NCBI RefSeq assembly: GCF_000716675.1
Contig: NZ_JNXT01000069.1
Coordinates: 1-41,459, forward strand
Source of the DNA: Streptomyces alboflavus
Lineage (GTDB): Bacteria; Actinomycetota; Actinomycetes; Streptomycetales; Streptomycetaceae
Length of the DNA stretch: 41,459 nucleotides
Direction of reading: 5' to 3'
The notes under the pieces were generated by a model, which saw only the letters and a list, made by a program, of their open reading frames with translations, ran no database searches and had not been told where the DNA came from. Positions 5,646-13,888 of this stretch are shown here, in pieces. Every line of letters begins with the position of its first letter. The first letter of the stretch is position 1. The position numbers were made by a program, and so were the translations under genes.

Positions 5646-6878
5646 TCAGCCGAGAGCGCGCCCCAGCAGGTACACGGCGGGCGCCGCGGCCGCGAGCGGC
5701 AGCGCGACACCGGCCGTGAAGTGCACGAACCGCGACGGGTAGTCGTAGGAGGCGACCCGGTGCCCGATCACGGCGCAGACGCCCGCGGCGAGCCCGAGCA
5801 GGGCGCCCTCGCTGCCGAGGTCGGTGGCACCGCCGACCGCGATGCCCGCGCCGGCCGCCGCGAGCAGCGCCACGACCACCGAGGCGGGCGTCGGCAGCGG
5901 CAGCGCGCGGGCGAGCACGGCCGCGGCGACGGCGACCCCGCCGACGGTCGCGGCGTCGTCCAGCGCGGCCAGGTGCCCGGCCGCGATGATCGCGAGCGCG
6001 GAGGAGGCGAGGGTGGCCATGAGCCCGGCCATCCGCTCGTCCGCGCCGGCGCGGCTGCGCAGCTGGAGCACCAGGACGAGCAGCACCCACACGCCGAGGG
6101 TGCCGAGGATCGCGGCCGGGGCGTTGCCCTCGCCGGTGGCGAGCAGCGCGACGTCGGCGGCGACACCGCCGAGGAAGGCCAGCGCGATGCCCTGCCGGGC
6201 GGGCCACATCCCGTTCAGCCGGAACCATCCGGCGGCCGTCACGGCCTGCAGGATCACCAGCGGTACGAGCAGCGCGTACTGCCCCGCGGCGGCACCCCCG
6301 GCCAACAGCAGCCCCAGCACCGCGGTCAGCAGCGCGGGCTGCATCCCCGGCTCTATGATCGGCGACCGCCCCTCGGCCCGGGCCCGCTGCGCGTCGGTGA
6401 CGCGGGGGTTGCCGGTGAGGGTGGCGGGGCCGTATCCGGAGGCGTCGGGGGCGGGCTCACCCACGGGGGCGGGCCCTGCGGCCGCGGGTGCGGCTGCGGG
6501 GGCGAGGGCGGGCTCCTGCGGGTACGACCCCGAGTGGTCCGGCCCGGACGCCTGCGCCTGGTACCCCTGCGGCGGCTCGGCGTACGCCTGTGGCGGCAGA
6601 TACGCGGTCTCGGTCACGTCCACCGCGGGCAGCGGAGCCGACACCTGCGTGTCCCAGGTCTGCCCCTCCCACTGCTGAGTGGCGTACTGCTGCTGCGCGT
6701 AGGGCTCCTGGTACCCCCACTCACTCTGGTCCTGCGGATACCCCTGCTGCGCGGCGGGCTCCTGCGGGTACTGCGCGTACTGCCCGTACTGCGGGTCGTA
6801 GGGCTGCTGCTGGCCCTCGAACTGCTGAGGCTGCTGCTGCGGGTACTGCTGATAAGGGTCGTACGGTTCGTTGCTCAT
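5646..6878 (-). CDS. Membrane protein with Q/Y/P-rich cytoplasmic arm
   Basis: A 410-residue integral membrane protein of unknown function. Residues 1 to about 175 are disordered and dominated by Gln, Tyr and Pro (repeats such as DPYQQYPQQQPQQ and QGYPQDQSEWGYQ), then Ala/Pro. From about residue 178 there are seven to nine closely spaced hydrophobic helices with almost no loops. Tyr/Gln/Pro-rich arms of this kind are common on actinobacterial membrane proteins and may mediate self-association or be phosphorylated. The start at 6878 follows AGGAGG 14 bases upstream, inside the last codons of the MoaD-like gene, so translation is probably coupled. No transport or enzyme motif is visible. Confidence 0.75.
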   Translation of the reverse strand: MSNEPYDPYQQYPQQQPQQFEGQQQPYDPQYGQYAQYPQEPAAQQGYPQDQSEWGYQEPYAQQQYATQQWEGQTWDTQVSAPLPAVDVTETAYLPPQAYAEPPQGYQAQASGPDHSGSYPQEPALAPAAAPAAAGPAPVGEPAPDASGYGPATLTGNPRVTDAQRARAEGRSPIIEPGMQPALLTAVLGLLLAGGAAAGQYALLVPLVILQAVTAAGWFRLNGMWPARQGIALAFLGGVAADVALLATGEGNAPAAILGTLGVWVLLVLVLQLRSRAGADERMAGLMATLASSALAIIAAGHLAALDDAATVGGVAVAAAVLARALPLPTPASVVVALLAAAGAGIAVGGATDLGSEGALLGLAAGVCAVIGHRVASYDYPSRFVHFTAGVALPLAAAAPAVYLLGRALG

Positions 6879-6888
6879 CGCGTACGGG

Positions 6889-7143
6889 TCATCCTCCTGC
6901 GAACGGCGGGAGCACCTCGACCGTGCCGCCCTCGGCAAGCCGTACCGTCTCATGGGCGCGGGTACCCACGGGGTCGCCGTCGATGAGGAACGAGCAACGC
7001 AGCAGCACGCGGTCGAGTTCTCCGGGGTGTCGCGCACGGGCCGCGCTGAGCGCCTCGGCCAGCGTGGCCTCGGCGTACGGCTCCTCGGCGATCCCCGCGG
7101 CGGCCTTGGCGGCGGCCCAGTACCGGATGGTCCCCGATGCCAT
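6889..7143 (-). CDS. MoaD/ThiS-like sulfur carrier protein
   Basis: An 84-residue protein with the beta-grasp ubiquitin-like fold of MoaD and ThiS: it begins with a strand-type segment (GTIRYWAAAKAAAG) and ends in GG (LPPFAGG), the C-terminus that becomes adenylated and thiocarboxylated. The segment FLIDGDPVG is typical of MoaD. In molybdopterin synthesis MoaD donates sulfur via MoaE; no MoaE, MoeB or thiazole gene is nearby, so the partner is unclear. ATG 7143 follows AAGGAGGGGAG, an excellent ribosome site. It sits between the alpha/beta hydrolase (22 bp upstream) and the membrane protein gene and is probably co-transcribed with both. Confidence 0.85.
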   Translation of the reverse strand: MASGTIRYWAAAKAAAGIAEEPYAEATLAEALSAARARHPGELDRVLLRCSFLIDGDPVGTRAHETVRLAEGGTVEVLPPFAGG

Positions 7144-7165
7144 GGCTCCCCTCCTTTCGCTCAAG

Positions 7166-8011
7166 TCACTCGGCGGTTGCCGACGTCCATGATGCCGTGG
7201 CCCAGGCGCCGATCCGCCCAAGCAGTTCGTCGTCCGCCGCGTGCTCCGCGTGCCCCATGCCGGGTTCCAGCCACAGCTCGGCCGCGTCGCCCGCGGCGGC
7301 GGCCAGCATCCGGGGGTGGTCGACGGGGAAGTACGGGTCCCGGTCGCCGTGCACGATCAGGAGCGGGGTCGGGGCGATGAGAGGTACGGACTCCGTCGGG
7401 GACAGCGGGACGGGAGCCCACTCGTGCGGGTGGATCCGGGTGCGCAGACCGAGCCGCCCGACGACCCGACCCGCCCGCCGCGTCACCACCCAGTGCAGCC
7501 GCCGCATCGGCGCCGTACCCCGGTAGAACCACCGGGCCGGTCCGCTGACCGACACGACCGCGTCGACCCGCGCTTCCGTGCGCCCCCCGTGCAGCGCGGC
7601 GTGCCGCAGCACCACGGAGCCGCCCATGGAGAAGCCGACCGTGACCACGCGCGTGTGCCCGAGCGAGCGCGCCCACGCCACGGCCGCCGCCAGGTCCAGC
7701 ACCTCGCGGTCGCCGACCGTGGAGCGCCCACCGGACCCGCCGTGCCCCCGGAACGAGAACGTGATCACGGCCGCACGCTGCGCGAACACCGTCGCGGCCC
7801 GGCGCACGTGCGGCCGCCCCAGGTCCCCCGTGAAGCCGTGCGCGAGCACGATCGCGGGCCCGCCGACCGGCCCCGGACCGGGGTCGTACGCGGCTTCGAT
7901 GCGCACCCCGTCCGAGGTAAGGAGCGTGGAACGCGACGTGGCGCGCGGCTGAACGCGAGTGATCGGCTGCACAGAAGATCGCGCCGTTTGACCTGCCGGA
8001 CCGGAACTCAT
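7166..8011 (-). CDS. Alpha/beta hydrolase
   Basis: A 281-residue alpha/beta hydrolase with the expected order of motifs: an oxyanion-hole strand ending in LAHGFTGD (57-63), the nucleophile elbow GFSMGGS with S128, a late aspartate in HGDRDP (D223 or D225) and histidine H254 in GMGHAEH. The substrate is unknown; lipase, esterase or peptidase activities all occur in this fold. Residues 1-30 are variable and may be disordered. ATG 8011 has no clear ribosome site, but a CAGAAT hexamer ends seven bases upstream, again consistent with a leaderless start. It is the first gene of the minus-strand run hydrolase, MoaD-like, membrane protein, and is divergent from glnR. Confidence 0.85.
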   Translation of the reverse strand: MSSGPAGQTARSSVQPITRVQPRATSRSTLLTSDGVRIEAAYDPGPGPVGGPAIVLAHGFTGDLGRPHVRRAATVFAQRAAVITFSFRGHGGSGGRSTVGDREVLDLAAAVAWARSLGHTRVVTVGFSMGGSVVLRHAALHGGRTEARVDAVVSVSGPARWFYRGTAPMRRLHWVVTRRAGRVVGRLGLRTRIHPHEWAPVPLSPTESVPLIAPTPLLIVHGDRDPYFPVDHPRMLAAAAGDAAELWLEPGMGHAEHAADDELLGRIGAWATASWTSATAE

Positions 8012-8281
8012 GTGGGCTATTCTGCTGCGCAGAGGATCCGGGCAGCGAAGCCCCCGGGTCCTTTCGTGCTTTCCGGCAGACTCGCGCACGAGGCCCACCA
8101 AGGCCCCGTAAACGAAGCCTCAAGAACGGCGCGCACGGCCACCACCCGGGGCGCGGGAGGTGTACGACAGGTACGAAACAGCGCGAAGCAGTACGAAGCA
8201 GTGCCGCAAACTCCCCCAAGCTCTCAACTCCGTTCGAGCAGGGGGGACCCCCTCCCCAGGGACCGAGGAGGAACCGACGTT
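8012..8281 (+). promoter_or_regulatory. Divergent control region, hydrolase / glnR
   Basis: 270 bases without a gene. It must contain the glnR promoter. A hairpin-forming repeat occupies 8211-8252 and an AGGAGG ribosome site (8266-8271) serves the uORF. Short direct repeats of the type GTACGA(A)(A)CAG occur at 8161-8200. I do not see a confident -35/-10 pair. Confidence 0.5.
8211..8252 (+). repeat. Hairpin-forming intergenic repeat ahead of the glnR uORF
   Basis: CCCCC-AA-GCTC (8213-8223) can pair with GAGC-A-GGGGG (8236-8246); the same G-run can instead pair with the CCCCC at 8248-8252. I recognise this C-run/GAGC/GGGGGGACCCCC element as frequent upstream of Streptomyces genes. It ends 14 bases before the ribosome site of the uORF, so alternative pairing could affect expression. 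Confidence 0.6.
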
Positions 8282-8338
8282 ATGGGCGAGCGAAACGTGC
8301 ACAGCCGTAAGACGACCCGGGCAGGTGGGCCGCGATGA
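8282..8338 (+). CDS. 18-codon uORF overlapping glnR
   Basis: ATG 8282 with AGGAGG ten bases upstream opens an 18-residue frame ([18 protein letters not shown]) whose TGA (8336-8338) overlaps the glnR ATG (8335-8337) in the classic ATGA arrangement. The uORF has a far better ribosome site than glnR itself (AGGTGG, five bases upstream), so translation of glnR may depend on ribosomes finishing the uORF. The peptide is basic. I know of no family for it; that it is translated is inferred from the ribosome site and the overlap. Confidence 0.55.
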   Translation: MGERNVHSRKTTRAGGPR

Positions 8339-9189
8339 GTTCTCTGCTGCTCCTGACCAACGCCCTCCAGCCGTCGACGGAGGTGCTTCCCGCCCTCGGT
8401 CTGCTCCTTCACCAGGTGCGGGTGGCCCCCGCCGAGGGCCCGGCGCTCGTCGACACCCCCGGTGCCGACGTCATCCTGATCGACGGGCGGCGCGACCTGC
8501 CCCAGGTCCGCAGCCTCTGCCAGCTCCTGCGCTCCACCGGCCCGGGCTGCCCGCTGGTCCTGGTCGTCACCGAGGGCGGCCTCGCCGCCGTCACCGCGGA
8601 CTGGGGCATCGACGACGTGCTCCTGGACACGGCCGGCCCCGCCGAGGTCGAGGCGCGCCTGCGCCTGGCCATGGGCCGCCAGCAGATCACCGCCGACGAC
8701 TCCCCCATGGAGATCCGGGGCGGCGACCTGTCCGTGGACGAGGCGACGTACAGCGCGAAGCTGAAGGGCCGGGTCCTCGACCTGACCTTCAAGGAGTTCG
8801 AGCTGATCAAGTACCTCGCGCAGCACCCCGGCCGGGTCTTCACCCGCGCCCAGCTGCTCCAGGAGGTCTGGGGCTACGACTACTTCGGCGGTACGCGGAC
8901 GGTCGACGTGCACGTACGCCGCCTGCGGGCCAAGCTCGGCGTCGAGCACGAGTCGCTGATCGGCACCGTCCGCAACGTCGGCTACCGCTTCGTCGTCCCG
9001 GAGAAGCCCGAGCGGGCCGAGAAGGCCGCACGGGACGCCCGTGACACCACGGAGAAGGCCGATCGGGCCGCGCGCACGGGCCACTCCGACGGCGCCGGGG
9101 CGGCCGCCGCGAAGCCCGCCGCGGGGCGGGCGCCGGGGGCCGCCGCCGAACGGGCGAAGGAAGCCGTCGCACGCCCTGCTCAGGGTTGA
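8335..9189 (+). CDS. glnR: Global nitrogen regulator GlnR
   Basis: A 284-residue orphan OmpR/PhoB-type regulator. GlnR activates or represses nitrogen genes such as glnA, glnII, amtB, nirB and ureA in Streptomyces. The receiver-like domain (about 1-115) has D50 in VILIDGRRD but lacks the usual acidic pair and lysine pattern, as known for GlnR, which has no partner kinase and works through a charge-stabilised dimer. The winged-helix domain (about 130-225) contains [24 protein letters not shown], split here as [10 protein letters not shown] and [10 protein letters not shown], and the recognition segment [16 protein letters not shown]. After [11 protein letters not shown] a 58-residue Ala/Lys/Arg/Glu tail follows, longer than the tail I recall for S. 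coelicolor GlnR. A coupled uORF precedes the gene and the LacI gene follows after 23 bp. Confidence 0.97.
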   Translation: MSSLLLLTNALQPSTEVLPALGLLLHQVRVAPAEGPALVDTPGADVILIDGRRDLPQVRSLCQLLRSTGPGCPLVLVVTEGGLAAVTADWGIDDVLLDTAGPAEVEARLRLAMGRQQITADDSPMEIRGGDLSVDEATYSAKLKGRVLDLTFKEFELIKYLAQHPGRVFTRAQLLQEVWGYDYFGGTRTVDVHVRRLRAKLGVEHESLIGTVRNVGYRFVVPEKPERAEKAARDARDTTEKADRAARTGHSDGAGAAAAKPAAGRAPGAAAERAKEAVARPAQG

Positions 9190-9200
9190 GTCCATCCGCG

Positions 9201-9206
9201 TAGACT
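9201..9206 (+). promoter_or_regulatory. Candidate -10 element for the LacI gene
   Basis: TAGACT ends six bases before the GTG start at 9213, the spacing of a leaderless promoter, and there is no Shine-Dalgarno. It lies just after the glnR stop, so the LacI gene can be transcribed separately from glnR. Confidence 0.45.
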
Positions 9207-9212
9207 GCGCGC

Positions 9213-10250
9213 GTGGCCAAGGTGACGCGGGACGATGTGGCGCGACTGGCGGGTACTTCGACCGCGGTCGTGAGCTACGTCATCAACAACGGACCCCGGC
9301 CGGTCGCCCCGGCCACGCGCGAGCGCGTACTCGCAGCGATCAAGGAGCTGGGCTACCGCCCGGACCGGGTCGCCCAGGCCATGGCGTCCCGGCGCACGGA
9401 CCTCATAGGCATGATCGTGCCGGACGCGCGGCAGCCGTTCTTCGCGGAGATGACCCACGCCGTCGAGCAGGCCGCGTCCGAGCGCGGAAAAATGGTGCTC
9501 GTCGGCAACTCCGACTACGTCGAGGAACGTGAGACGCACTACCTGCGCGCCTTCCTCGGCATGCGCGTCTCCGGCCTGATCCTCGTCAGCCACGGCCTGA
9601 CCGACCAGGCCGCCGCCGAGATCGACGCCTGGGACGCGCGCGTGGTGCTCCTGCACGAGCGCCCCGAGGCCATCGACGACGTCGCCGTCGTCACCGACGA
9701 CGTCGGCGGCGCCCAGCTCGCCACCCGGCACCTGCTCGAACACGGCCACGCGTACGTCGCCTGCGTCGGCGGCACCGCCGAGACCCCGACCGTCGGCGAC
9801 CCCGTCTCCGACCACGTCGAGGGCTGGCGGCGCGCCATGCGCGAGGCCGGTCTGCCGGTCGAGGGCCGCCTCTTCGAGGCCCCCTACAACCGCTACGACG
9901 CCTATCAGCTCGCCCTCGGCTTCCTCTCCCGCCCCGACCGCCCCACCGCGATCTTCTGCTCCACGGACGACCAGGCGATCGGCGTCCTGCGGGCCGCCCG
10001 CGAGCTGCGCATCGACGTGCCCGGCGAGCTGGCCGTCGCCGGCTTCGACGACGTCAAGGAGGCCGGGCTCACCGACCCGCCCCTCACCACGGTCGCCTCC
10101 GACCGCCCGGCGATGGCCCGTGCGGCGGTCGACCTGGTCCTCGACGACGGGCTGCGGGTGGCCGGGTCGCGGCGGGAGCGGCTGAAGGTGTTTCCCTCGC
10201 GGCTCGTGGTGCGGCAGTCGTGCGGGTGTGAGGCTGCGGCTGATCTCTGA
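9213..10250 (+). CDS. LacI-family transcriptional regulator
   Basis: A 345-residue LacI/GalR-type regulator of standard length. The N-terminal helix-turn-helix ([20 protein letters not shown], residues 5-24) and hinge ([20 protein letters not shown]) lead into a periplasmic-binding-protein-like effector domain beginning GMIVPD and carrying the late motif [20 protein letters not shown], split here as VAGFDDV and PPLTTV. The protein ends in a cysteine pair (SCGC). Such proteins usually repress sugar-use genes, but no sugar genes are next to it; the neighbours are glnR and an HtrA protease. The target and effector are unknown. GTG 9213 was chosen because it begins the conserved helix-turn-helix and has a -10 six bases upstream. 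Confidence 0.93.
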   Translation: MAKVTRDDVARLAGTSTAVVSYVINNGPRPVAPATRERVLAAIKELGYRPDRVAQAMASRRTDLIGMIVPDARQPFFAEMTHAVEQAASERGKMVLVGNSDYVEERETHYLRAFLGMRVSGLILVSHGLTDQAAAEIDAWDARVVLLHERPEAIDDVAVVTDDVGGAQLATRHLLEHGHAYVACVGGTAETPTVGDPVSDHVEGWRRAMREAGLPVEGRLFEAPYNRYDAYQLALGFLSRPDRPTAIFCSTDDQAIGVLRAARELRIDVPGELAVAGFDDVKEAGLTDPPLTTVASDRPAMARAAVDLVLDDGLRVAGSRRERLKVFPSRLVVRQSCGCEAAADL

Positions 10251-10323
10251 GGGGTACGCGCGGCGACCTTTCACAGAGAGGCGCGCGGCGCCTTTATATC
10301 GGGCAAACGCGGTTCTGTCGGGG

Positions 10324-10356
10324 TTCTCAGGGCGTCCTCAGGGGGCTCTCATGTGG
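10324..10356 (+). promoter_or_regulatory. Three 11-bp direct repeats ahead of the HtrA-type gene
   Basis: TTCTCAGGGCG, TCCTCAGGGGG and CTCTCATGTGG follow one another with an exact 11-bp period, sharing CTCA at positions 3-6, and end 19 bp before the protease start. Response regulators of the OmpR/PhoB class bind 11-bp-period direct repeats, and a regulator of that class is encoded just downstream, so this is a candidate binding site. Confidence 0.5.
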
Positions 10357-10375
10357 CGGGAACACGATCGGAGAC

Positions 10376-11455
10376 ATGACAGAACCCTTCCGCCAGAGCG
10401 ATGAGAACCCGTCCGGCCCGCACGCGCAGGCCCCGGCCCCTTCGGCCGCCCCGGCCCCCTCGGCCGCCCCGGCCCCGTCGGCCCCGCAGCAGCCCGGCTT
10501 TCCGCCGCCGCCCGCCTTCGGGCCCGGCCCCGCCGGTGGGCCCGCTCACTCCGGGCGTCGGCGCGCCCGCGGCCCCGTGGCTCTCCTCGCCGCCGTCGCC
10601 CTCGCCGCCGCGGCCGTCGGTGGTGGTACCGCGTACGCCTTCCAGACGCTGACCGGTGACGACAGCGGCAGCGGTGGCACCCGGAACGTCAACGGGACCA
10701 GCGTCTCCGCCGGCAGCAAGGGCACCGTCGCCGGGGTCGCCGCCGCCGTCTCGCCCAGCATCGTCGAGATCAACGCCACCACCGGCTCCGGCAAGTCCAC
10801 CGGGTCCGGCGTGATCATCACCTCCGACGGCGAGATCGTCACCAACAACCACGTCATCTCCGGCGCCACCGACATCACCGTCCGGACCAGCGACGGCAAG
10901 ACCTACAAGGCCAGGACCGTCGGCACCGACAGCAAGAAGGACCTCGCCCTGATCAAGCTGGAGGGGGCGTCCGGGCTGAAGGCCGCGAACCTCGGTGACT
11001 CCGACGACGTGCAGGTCGGGCAGGAGGTCGTCGCCATCGGCTCGCCCGAGGGGCTGACCGGGACCGTCACCAGCGGCATCGTCTCCGCGCTCGACCGGGA
11101 CGTGACCGTCTCCGCCGATCCCGGGCGTGGGCAGGAGCAGGGGCAGGGGCAGGGGCCTGGTGGGGGGTGGCCGTTCGAGTTCGGTGGGGAGCAGTTCAAC
11201 GGGGACACGGGGTCCTCGAAGACGACGTACAAGGCGTTGCAGACCGATGCGTCGCTCAATCCCGGGAACTCCGGGGGTGCGCTCATCGACATGAACGGGA
11301 ACATCATCGGGATCAACTCGGCCATGTACTCGGCCGGTTCCGGGTCGGGGGCCGGGAGTGGGTCCGAGTCGGGGAGTGTGGGGCTCGGGTTCGCGATTCC
11401 CATCAACACGGTGAAGGCGGACCTGGGGAAGCTGCGGGCCGGGGCAGAGGGGTGA
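10376..11455 (+). CDS. HtrA/DegP-type membrane serine protease without PDZ
   Basis: A 359-residue S1C-type protease. Residues 1-60 are a Pro/Ala-rich cytoplasmic arm with repeats of APAPSA; a transmembrane helix (about 67-88) follows, so the catalytic domain faces outward. The triad is H159 in TNNHVI, D189 in KKDLAL and S299 in NPGNSGG. A Gly/Gln loop (250-264) interrupts the domain, and there is no room for a PDZ domain after residue 350, unlike typical HtrA proteins. It probably degrades or refolds damaged exported proteins. ATG 10376 follows GGAG. The two-component genes start 265 bp downstream and 11-bp direct repeats lie just upstream, suggesting control by that system. Confidence 0.93.
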   Translation: MTEPFRQSDENPSGPHAQAPAPSAAPAPSAAPAPSAPQQPGFPPPPAFGPGPAGGPAHSGRRRARGPVALLAAVALAAAAVGGGTAYAFQTLTGDDSGSGGTRNVNGTSVSAGSKGTVAGVAAAVSPSIVEINATTGSGKSTGSGVIITSDGEIVTNNHVISGATDITVRTSDGKTYKARTVGTDSKKDLALIKLEGASGLKAANLGDSDDVQVGQEVVAIGSPEGLTGTVTSGIVSALDRDVTVSADPGRGQEQGQGQGPGGGWPFEFGGEQFNGDTGSSKTTYKALQTDASLNPGNSGGALIDMNGNIIGINSAMYSAGSGSGAGSGSESGSVGLGFAIPINTVKADLGKLRAGAEG

Positions 11456-11468
11456 GCCCTGCGGGGCA

Positions 11469-11660
11469 TTCCCCAGTCCCGCCCCTTCCCGAAACTGGGG
11501 CTGCCGCCCCAGACCCCGCTGATCGGCGCTCCGCGCCTCGTCCTCAATCGCCGGACGGGCTAAAACTTTGCCGCACCGGCGACATATGTAGCCCCTCCGG
11601 CGTTTGAGGAGCGGGGTCTGGGGCGGAGCCCCAGTTTCGGGAAGGGGCGGGGTTGGGGAA
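11469..11660. repeat. Long imperfect inverted repeat between protease and response regulator genes
   Basis: The outer arms 11469-11520 and 11610-11660 are complementary with only a few mismatches over about 50 bp (core GCCCCTTCCCGAAACTGGGG versus CCCCAGTTTCGGGAAGGGGC). Inner arms 11540-11562 and 11589-11609 pair CCTCAATCGCCGGACGGGCT with a diverged copy. A 20-base insert (11521-11540) is unpaired on the left. The structure could terminate the protease transcript in either direction. The inner arms belong to the repeat family also at 84 and 19012. Confidence 0.85.
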
Positions 11661-11720
11661 AGCCCATGCGACGCTGATACCGACCACCCCGCCCACCACC
11701 CACCAGAAAGCCGAACCCCC

Positions 11721-12464
11721 ATGAGCCCCGCCGAAGGCGATTCGCAGCGCATCCTGATCGTGGACGACGAGCCGGCCGTGCGCGAGGCCCTGCAGCGCAG
11801 CCTCGCGTTCGAGGGCTACGGCACGGAGGTCGCCGTGGACGGCGCCGACGCGCTGGAGAAGGCCACGGCCTACCGCCCCGACCTGGTCGTACTGGACATC
11901 CAGATGCCCCGGATGGACGGCCTGACGGCCGCGCGGAGGCTGCGGTCGGCGGGCTCGACGACACCGATCCTGATGCTGACCGCACGGGACACGGTCGGCG
12001 ACCGGGTGACGGGCCTGGACGCGGGGGCGGACGACTACCTGGTCAAGCCGTTCGAGCTGGACGAACTGTTCGCCCGCATCCGCGCCCTGCTGCGCCGCAG
12101 CACCTACGCGACGGCGTCCGGCCAGAGCGCGACGGAGGCCGAGGCCCTGGTCTTCGCCGACCTGCGCATGGACCTGGCGACGCGCGAGGTGACCCGGGGG
12201 ACGCGCACGGTGGAGCTGACCCGCACGGAGTTCACGCTCCTGGAGATGTTCCTCGCCCACCCCCGCCAGGTCCTGACGCGCGAGCAGATCCTGAAGGCGG
12301 TGTGGGGCTTCGACTTCGAGCCGTCGTCCAACTCCCTGGACGTGTACGTGATGTACCTGCGGCGCAAGACGGAGGCGGGCGGCGAGCCGCGCCTCGTGCA
12401 CACGGTGCGGGGAGTGGGGTACGTGCTGCGCGCCGACGCCTCGGGATCCGGCGGCGGCGCGTGA
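11721..12464 (+). CDS. OmpR-family response regulator
   Basis: A 247-residue response regulator. The receiver domain has the acidic pair D15-D16 (IVDDEP), phospho-acceptor D59 (VVLDIQMP), T87 (MLTARD) and K109 (LVKPFE), all canonical. The C-terminal winged helix contains [18 protein letters not shown] and the recognition segment [20 protein letters not shown]. Its stop codon overlaps the kinase GTG by four bases (GTGA), so the two form a translationally coupled pair. The arrangement beside an HtrA protease is like mycobacterial MprAB-PepD and suggests an envelope-stress response; that is inference from context. The upstream space is taken up by a long inverted repeat. Confidence 0.95.
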   Translation: MSPAEGDSQRILIVDDEPAVREALQRSLAFEGYGTEVAVDGADALEKATAYRPDLVVLDIQMPRMDGLTAARRLRSAGSTTPILMLTARDTVGDRVTGLDAGADDYLVKPFELDELFARIRALLRRSTYATASGQSATEAEALVFADLRMDLATREVTRGTRTVELTRTEFTLLEMFLAHPRQVLTREQILKAVWGFDFEPSSNSLDVYVMYLRRKTEAGGEPRLVHTVRGVGYVLRADASGSGGGA

Positions 12465-13876
12465 ACCGTCTCGTCCGCCGCTTCCGCGCACTCCCGCTGC
12501 GCTCCCGGCTCGCCCTGCTCGTCGCCACGGCGGTCGCGGTGGCGGTCGCGGCCGCGGCGGTGGCGTGCTGGTTCGTCGTACGGAACGTCCTCGTCAGCTC
12601 GTTGGACGACGCGCTGCGGAGCAATCGCCCGTCGGACTCCGACGTCGTCGACCAGATCGACGTCCAGGGCGGGCGGTGTCTGCGTACCTTCCCCAGCAAC
12701 CCGGACCTGTACAAACAGACCATCCAGGTCGTCTTCGCGAACAACGCGAGCTGCGTCATCATGGGGCGGCAGAAGATCGACATCAAGGATTCCGACCTCG
12801 CCGTCGCCCGCCAGGAGTCGGCGGAGACGTACCACAACACGCGGGCGGCGAACGGCGTCGAGTACCGCGTCTTCACCTACCCGCTGCAGAACGCGCCCCT
12901 CGCCGTCTCCGTGGCCCGCCCCCTCGACGAGGTCAACGACACCCTCAACAACCTCGTCCTCGTCCTCTCCCTCGTCGCCGGCGTGGGCGTCCTCGGCGCG
13001 GGCGCCGCCGGGCTCTGGGTGGCCCGCACCGGCCTGCGCCCCGTCGACGAACTGACCGCCGCCGTCGAGCACGTCGCCCGTACCGAGGACCTGAACCTGC
13101 GGCTGCCCGCCGACGACGACAGCGACGACGAGATCGCCCGGCTGTCCCGGTCCTTCAACGCGATGACGTCCGCCCTGGCCTCGTCCCGGGACCTCCAGCA
13201 GCAGCTCATCGCCGACGCGGGCCACGAGCTGCGGACGCCGCTCACCTCCCTGCGCACCAACATCGAACTGCTCGCCCGCAGCGAGGAGACCGGGCGCGCC
13301 ATCCCGCCCGACGACCGCCGCGCCCTCCTCGCCTCCGTCAAGGCGCAGATGACCGAACTCGCCTCCCTCATCGGCGACCTCCAGGAGCTGTCCCGCCCCG
13401 ACGCGGCCCAGGGAGGCGGCAAGGTGCAGGTGGTCGCCCTGCACGACGTCGTGGACGCGGCCCTGGAGCGGGCCCGGCTGCGCGGCCCCGAGCTGACCTT
13501 CGAGGCCGACCTCACCCCGTGGTTCGTACGGGCGGAGCCCGCGGCCCTGGAGCGGGCCATCGTGAACGTCCTCGACAACGCGGTGAAGTTCGGCCCGGCG
13601 GGCACGGTCATCGAAGTCGGGCTCAAGGGCGGCGAGTTGACGGTACGGGACCACGGGCCCGGCATCCCCGCCGATGAACTGCCCTACGTCTTCGACCGCT
13701 TCTGGCGCTCCCCCACCGCCCGCAGCCTGCCGGGCTCCGGGCTCGGCCTGTCCATCGTGGCGCGGACCGTGCGCCAGGCGGGCGGCGAGGTCGCCCTCGG
13801 GCCCGCGGACGGCGGTGGCACGGTGGCCCGGGTGCGGCTGCCGGGGGCGGGGACGCCGCCGCCCTCGACACCGTAG
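12461..13876 (+). CDS. Sensor histidine kinase, partner of the response regulator
   Basis: A 471-residue membrane sensor kinase. Two transmembrane helices (about 15-40 and 164-188) enclose an extracytoplasmic domain of about 120 residues with only two cysteines, C73 and C98. A HAMP domain follows (about 189-240, [16 protein letters not shown]), then the H box with H255 in HELRTP, the N box with N373 in LDNAVKFG, and G boxes DHGPGIP (397-403) and GSGLGL (425-430). Start GTG 12461 overlaps the regulator's stop codon. The lone cysteine pair could form a disulfide that reports envelope redox state or folding; this is inference. The signal and the target genes are otherwise unknown, though the HtrA gene upstream is the obvious candidate. 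Confidence 0.95.
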   Translation: MNRLVRRFRALPLRSRLALLVATAVAVAVAAAAVACWFVVRNVLVSSLDDALRSNRPSDSDVVDQIDVQGGRCLRTFPSNPDLYKQTIQVVFANNASCVIMGRQKIDIKDSDLAVARQESAETYHNTRAANGVEYRVFTYPLQNAPLAVSVARPLDEVNDTLNNLVLVLSLVAGVGVLGAGAAGLWVARTGLRPVDELTAAVEHVARTEDLNLRLPADDDSDDEIARLSRSFNAMTSALASSRDLQQQLIADAGHELRTPLTSLRTNIELLARSEETGRAIPPDDRRALLASVKAQMTELASLIGDLQELSRPDAAQGGGKVQVVALHDVVDAALERARLRGPELTFEADLTPWFVRAEPAALERAIVNVLDNAVKFGPAGTVIEVGLKGGELTVRDHGPGIPADELPYVFDRFWRSPTARSLPGSGLGLSIVARTVRQAGGEVALGPADGGGTVARVRLPGAGTPPPSTP

Positions 13877-13888
13877 ACATCACCAACG

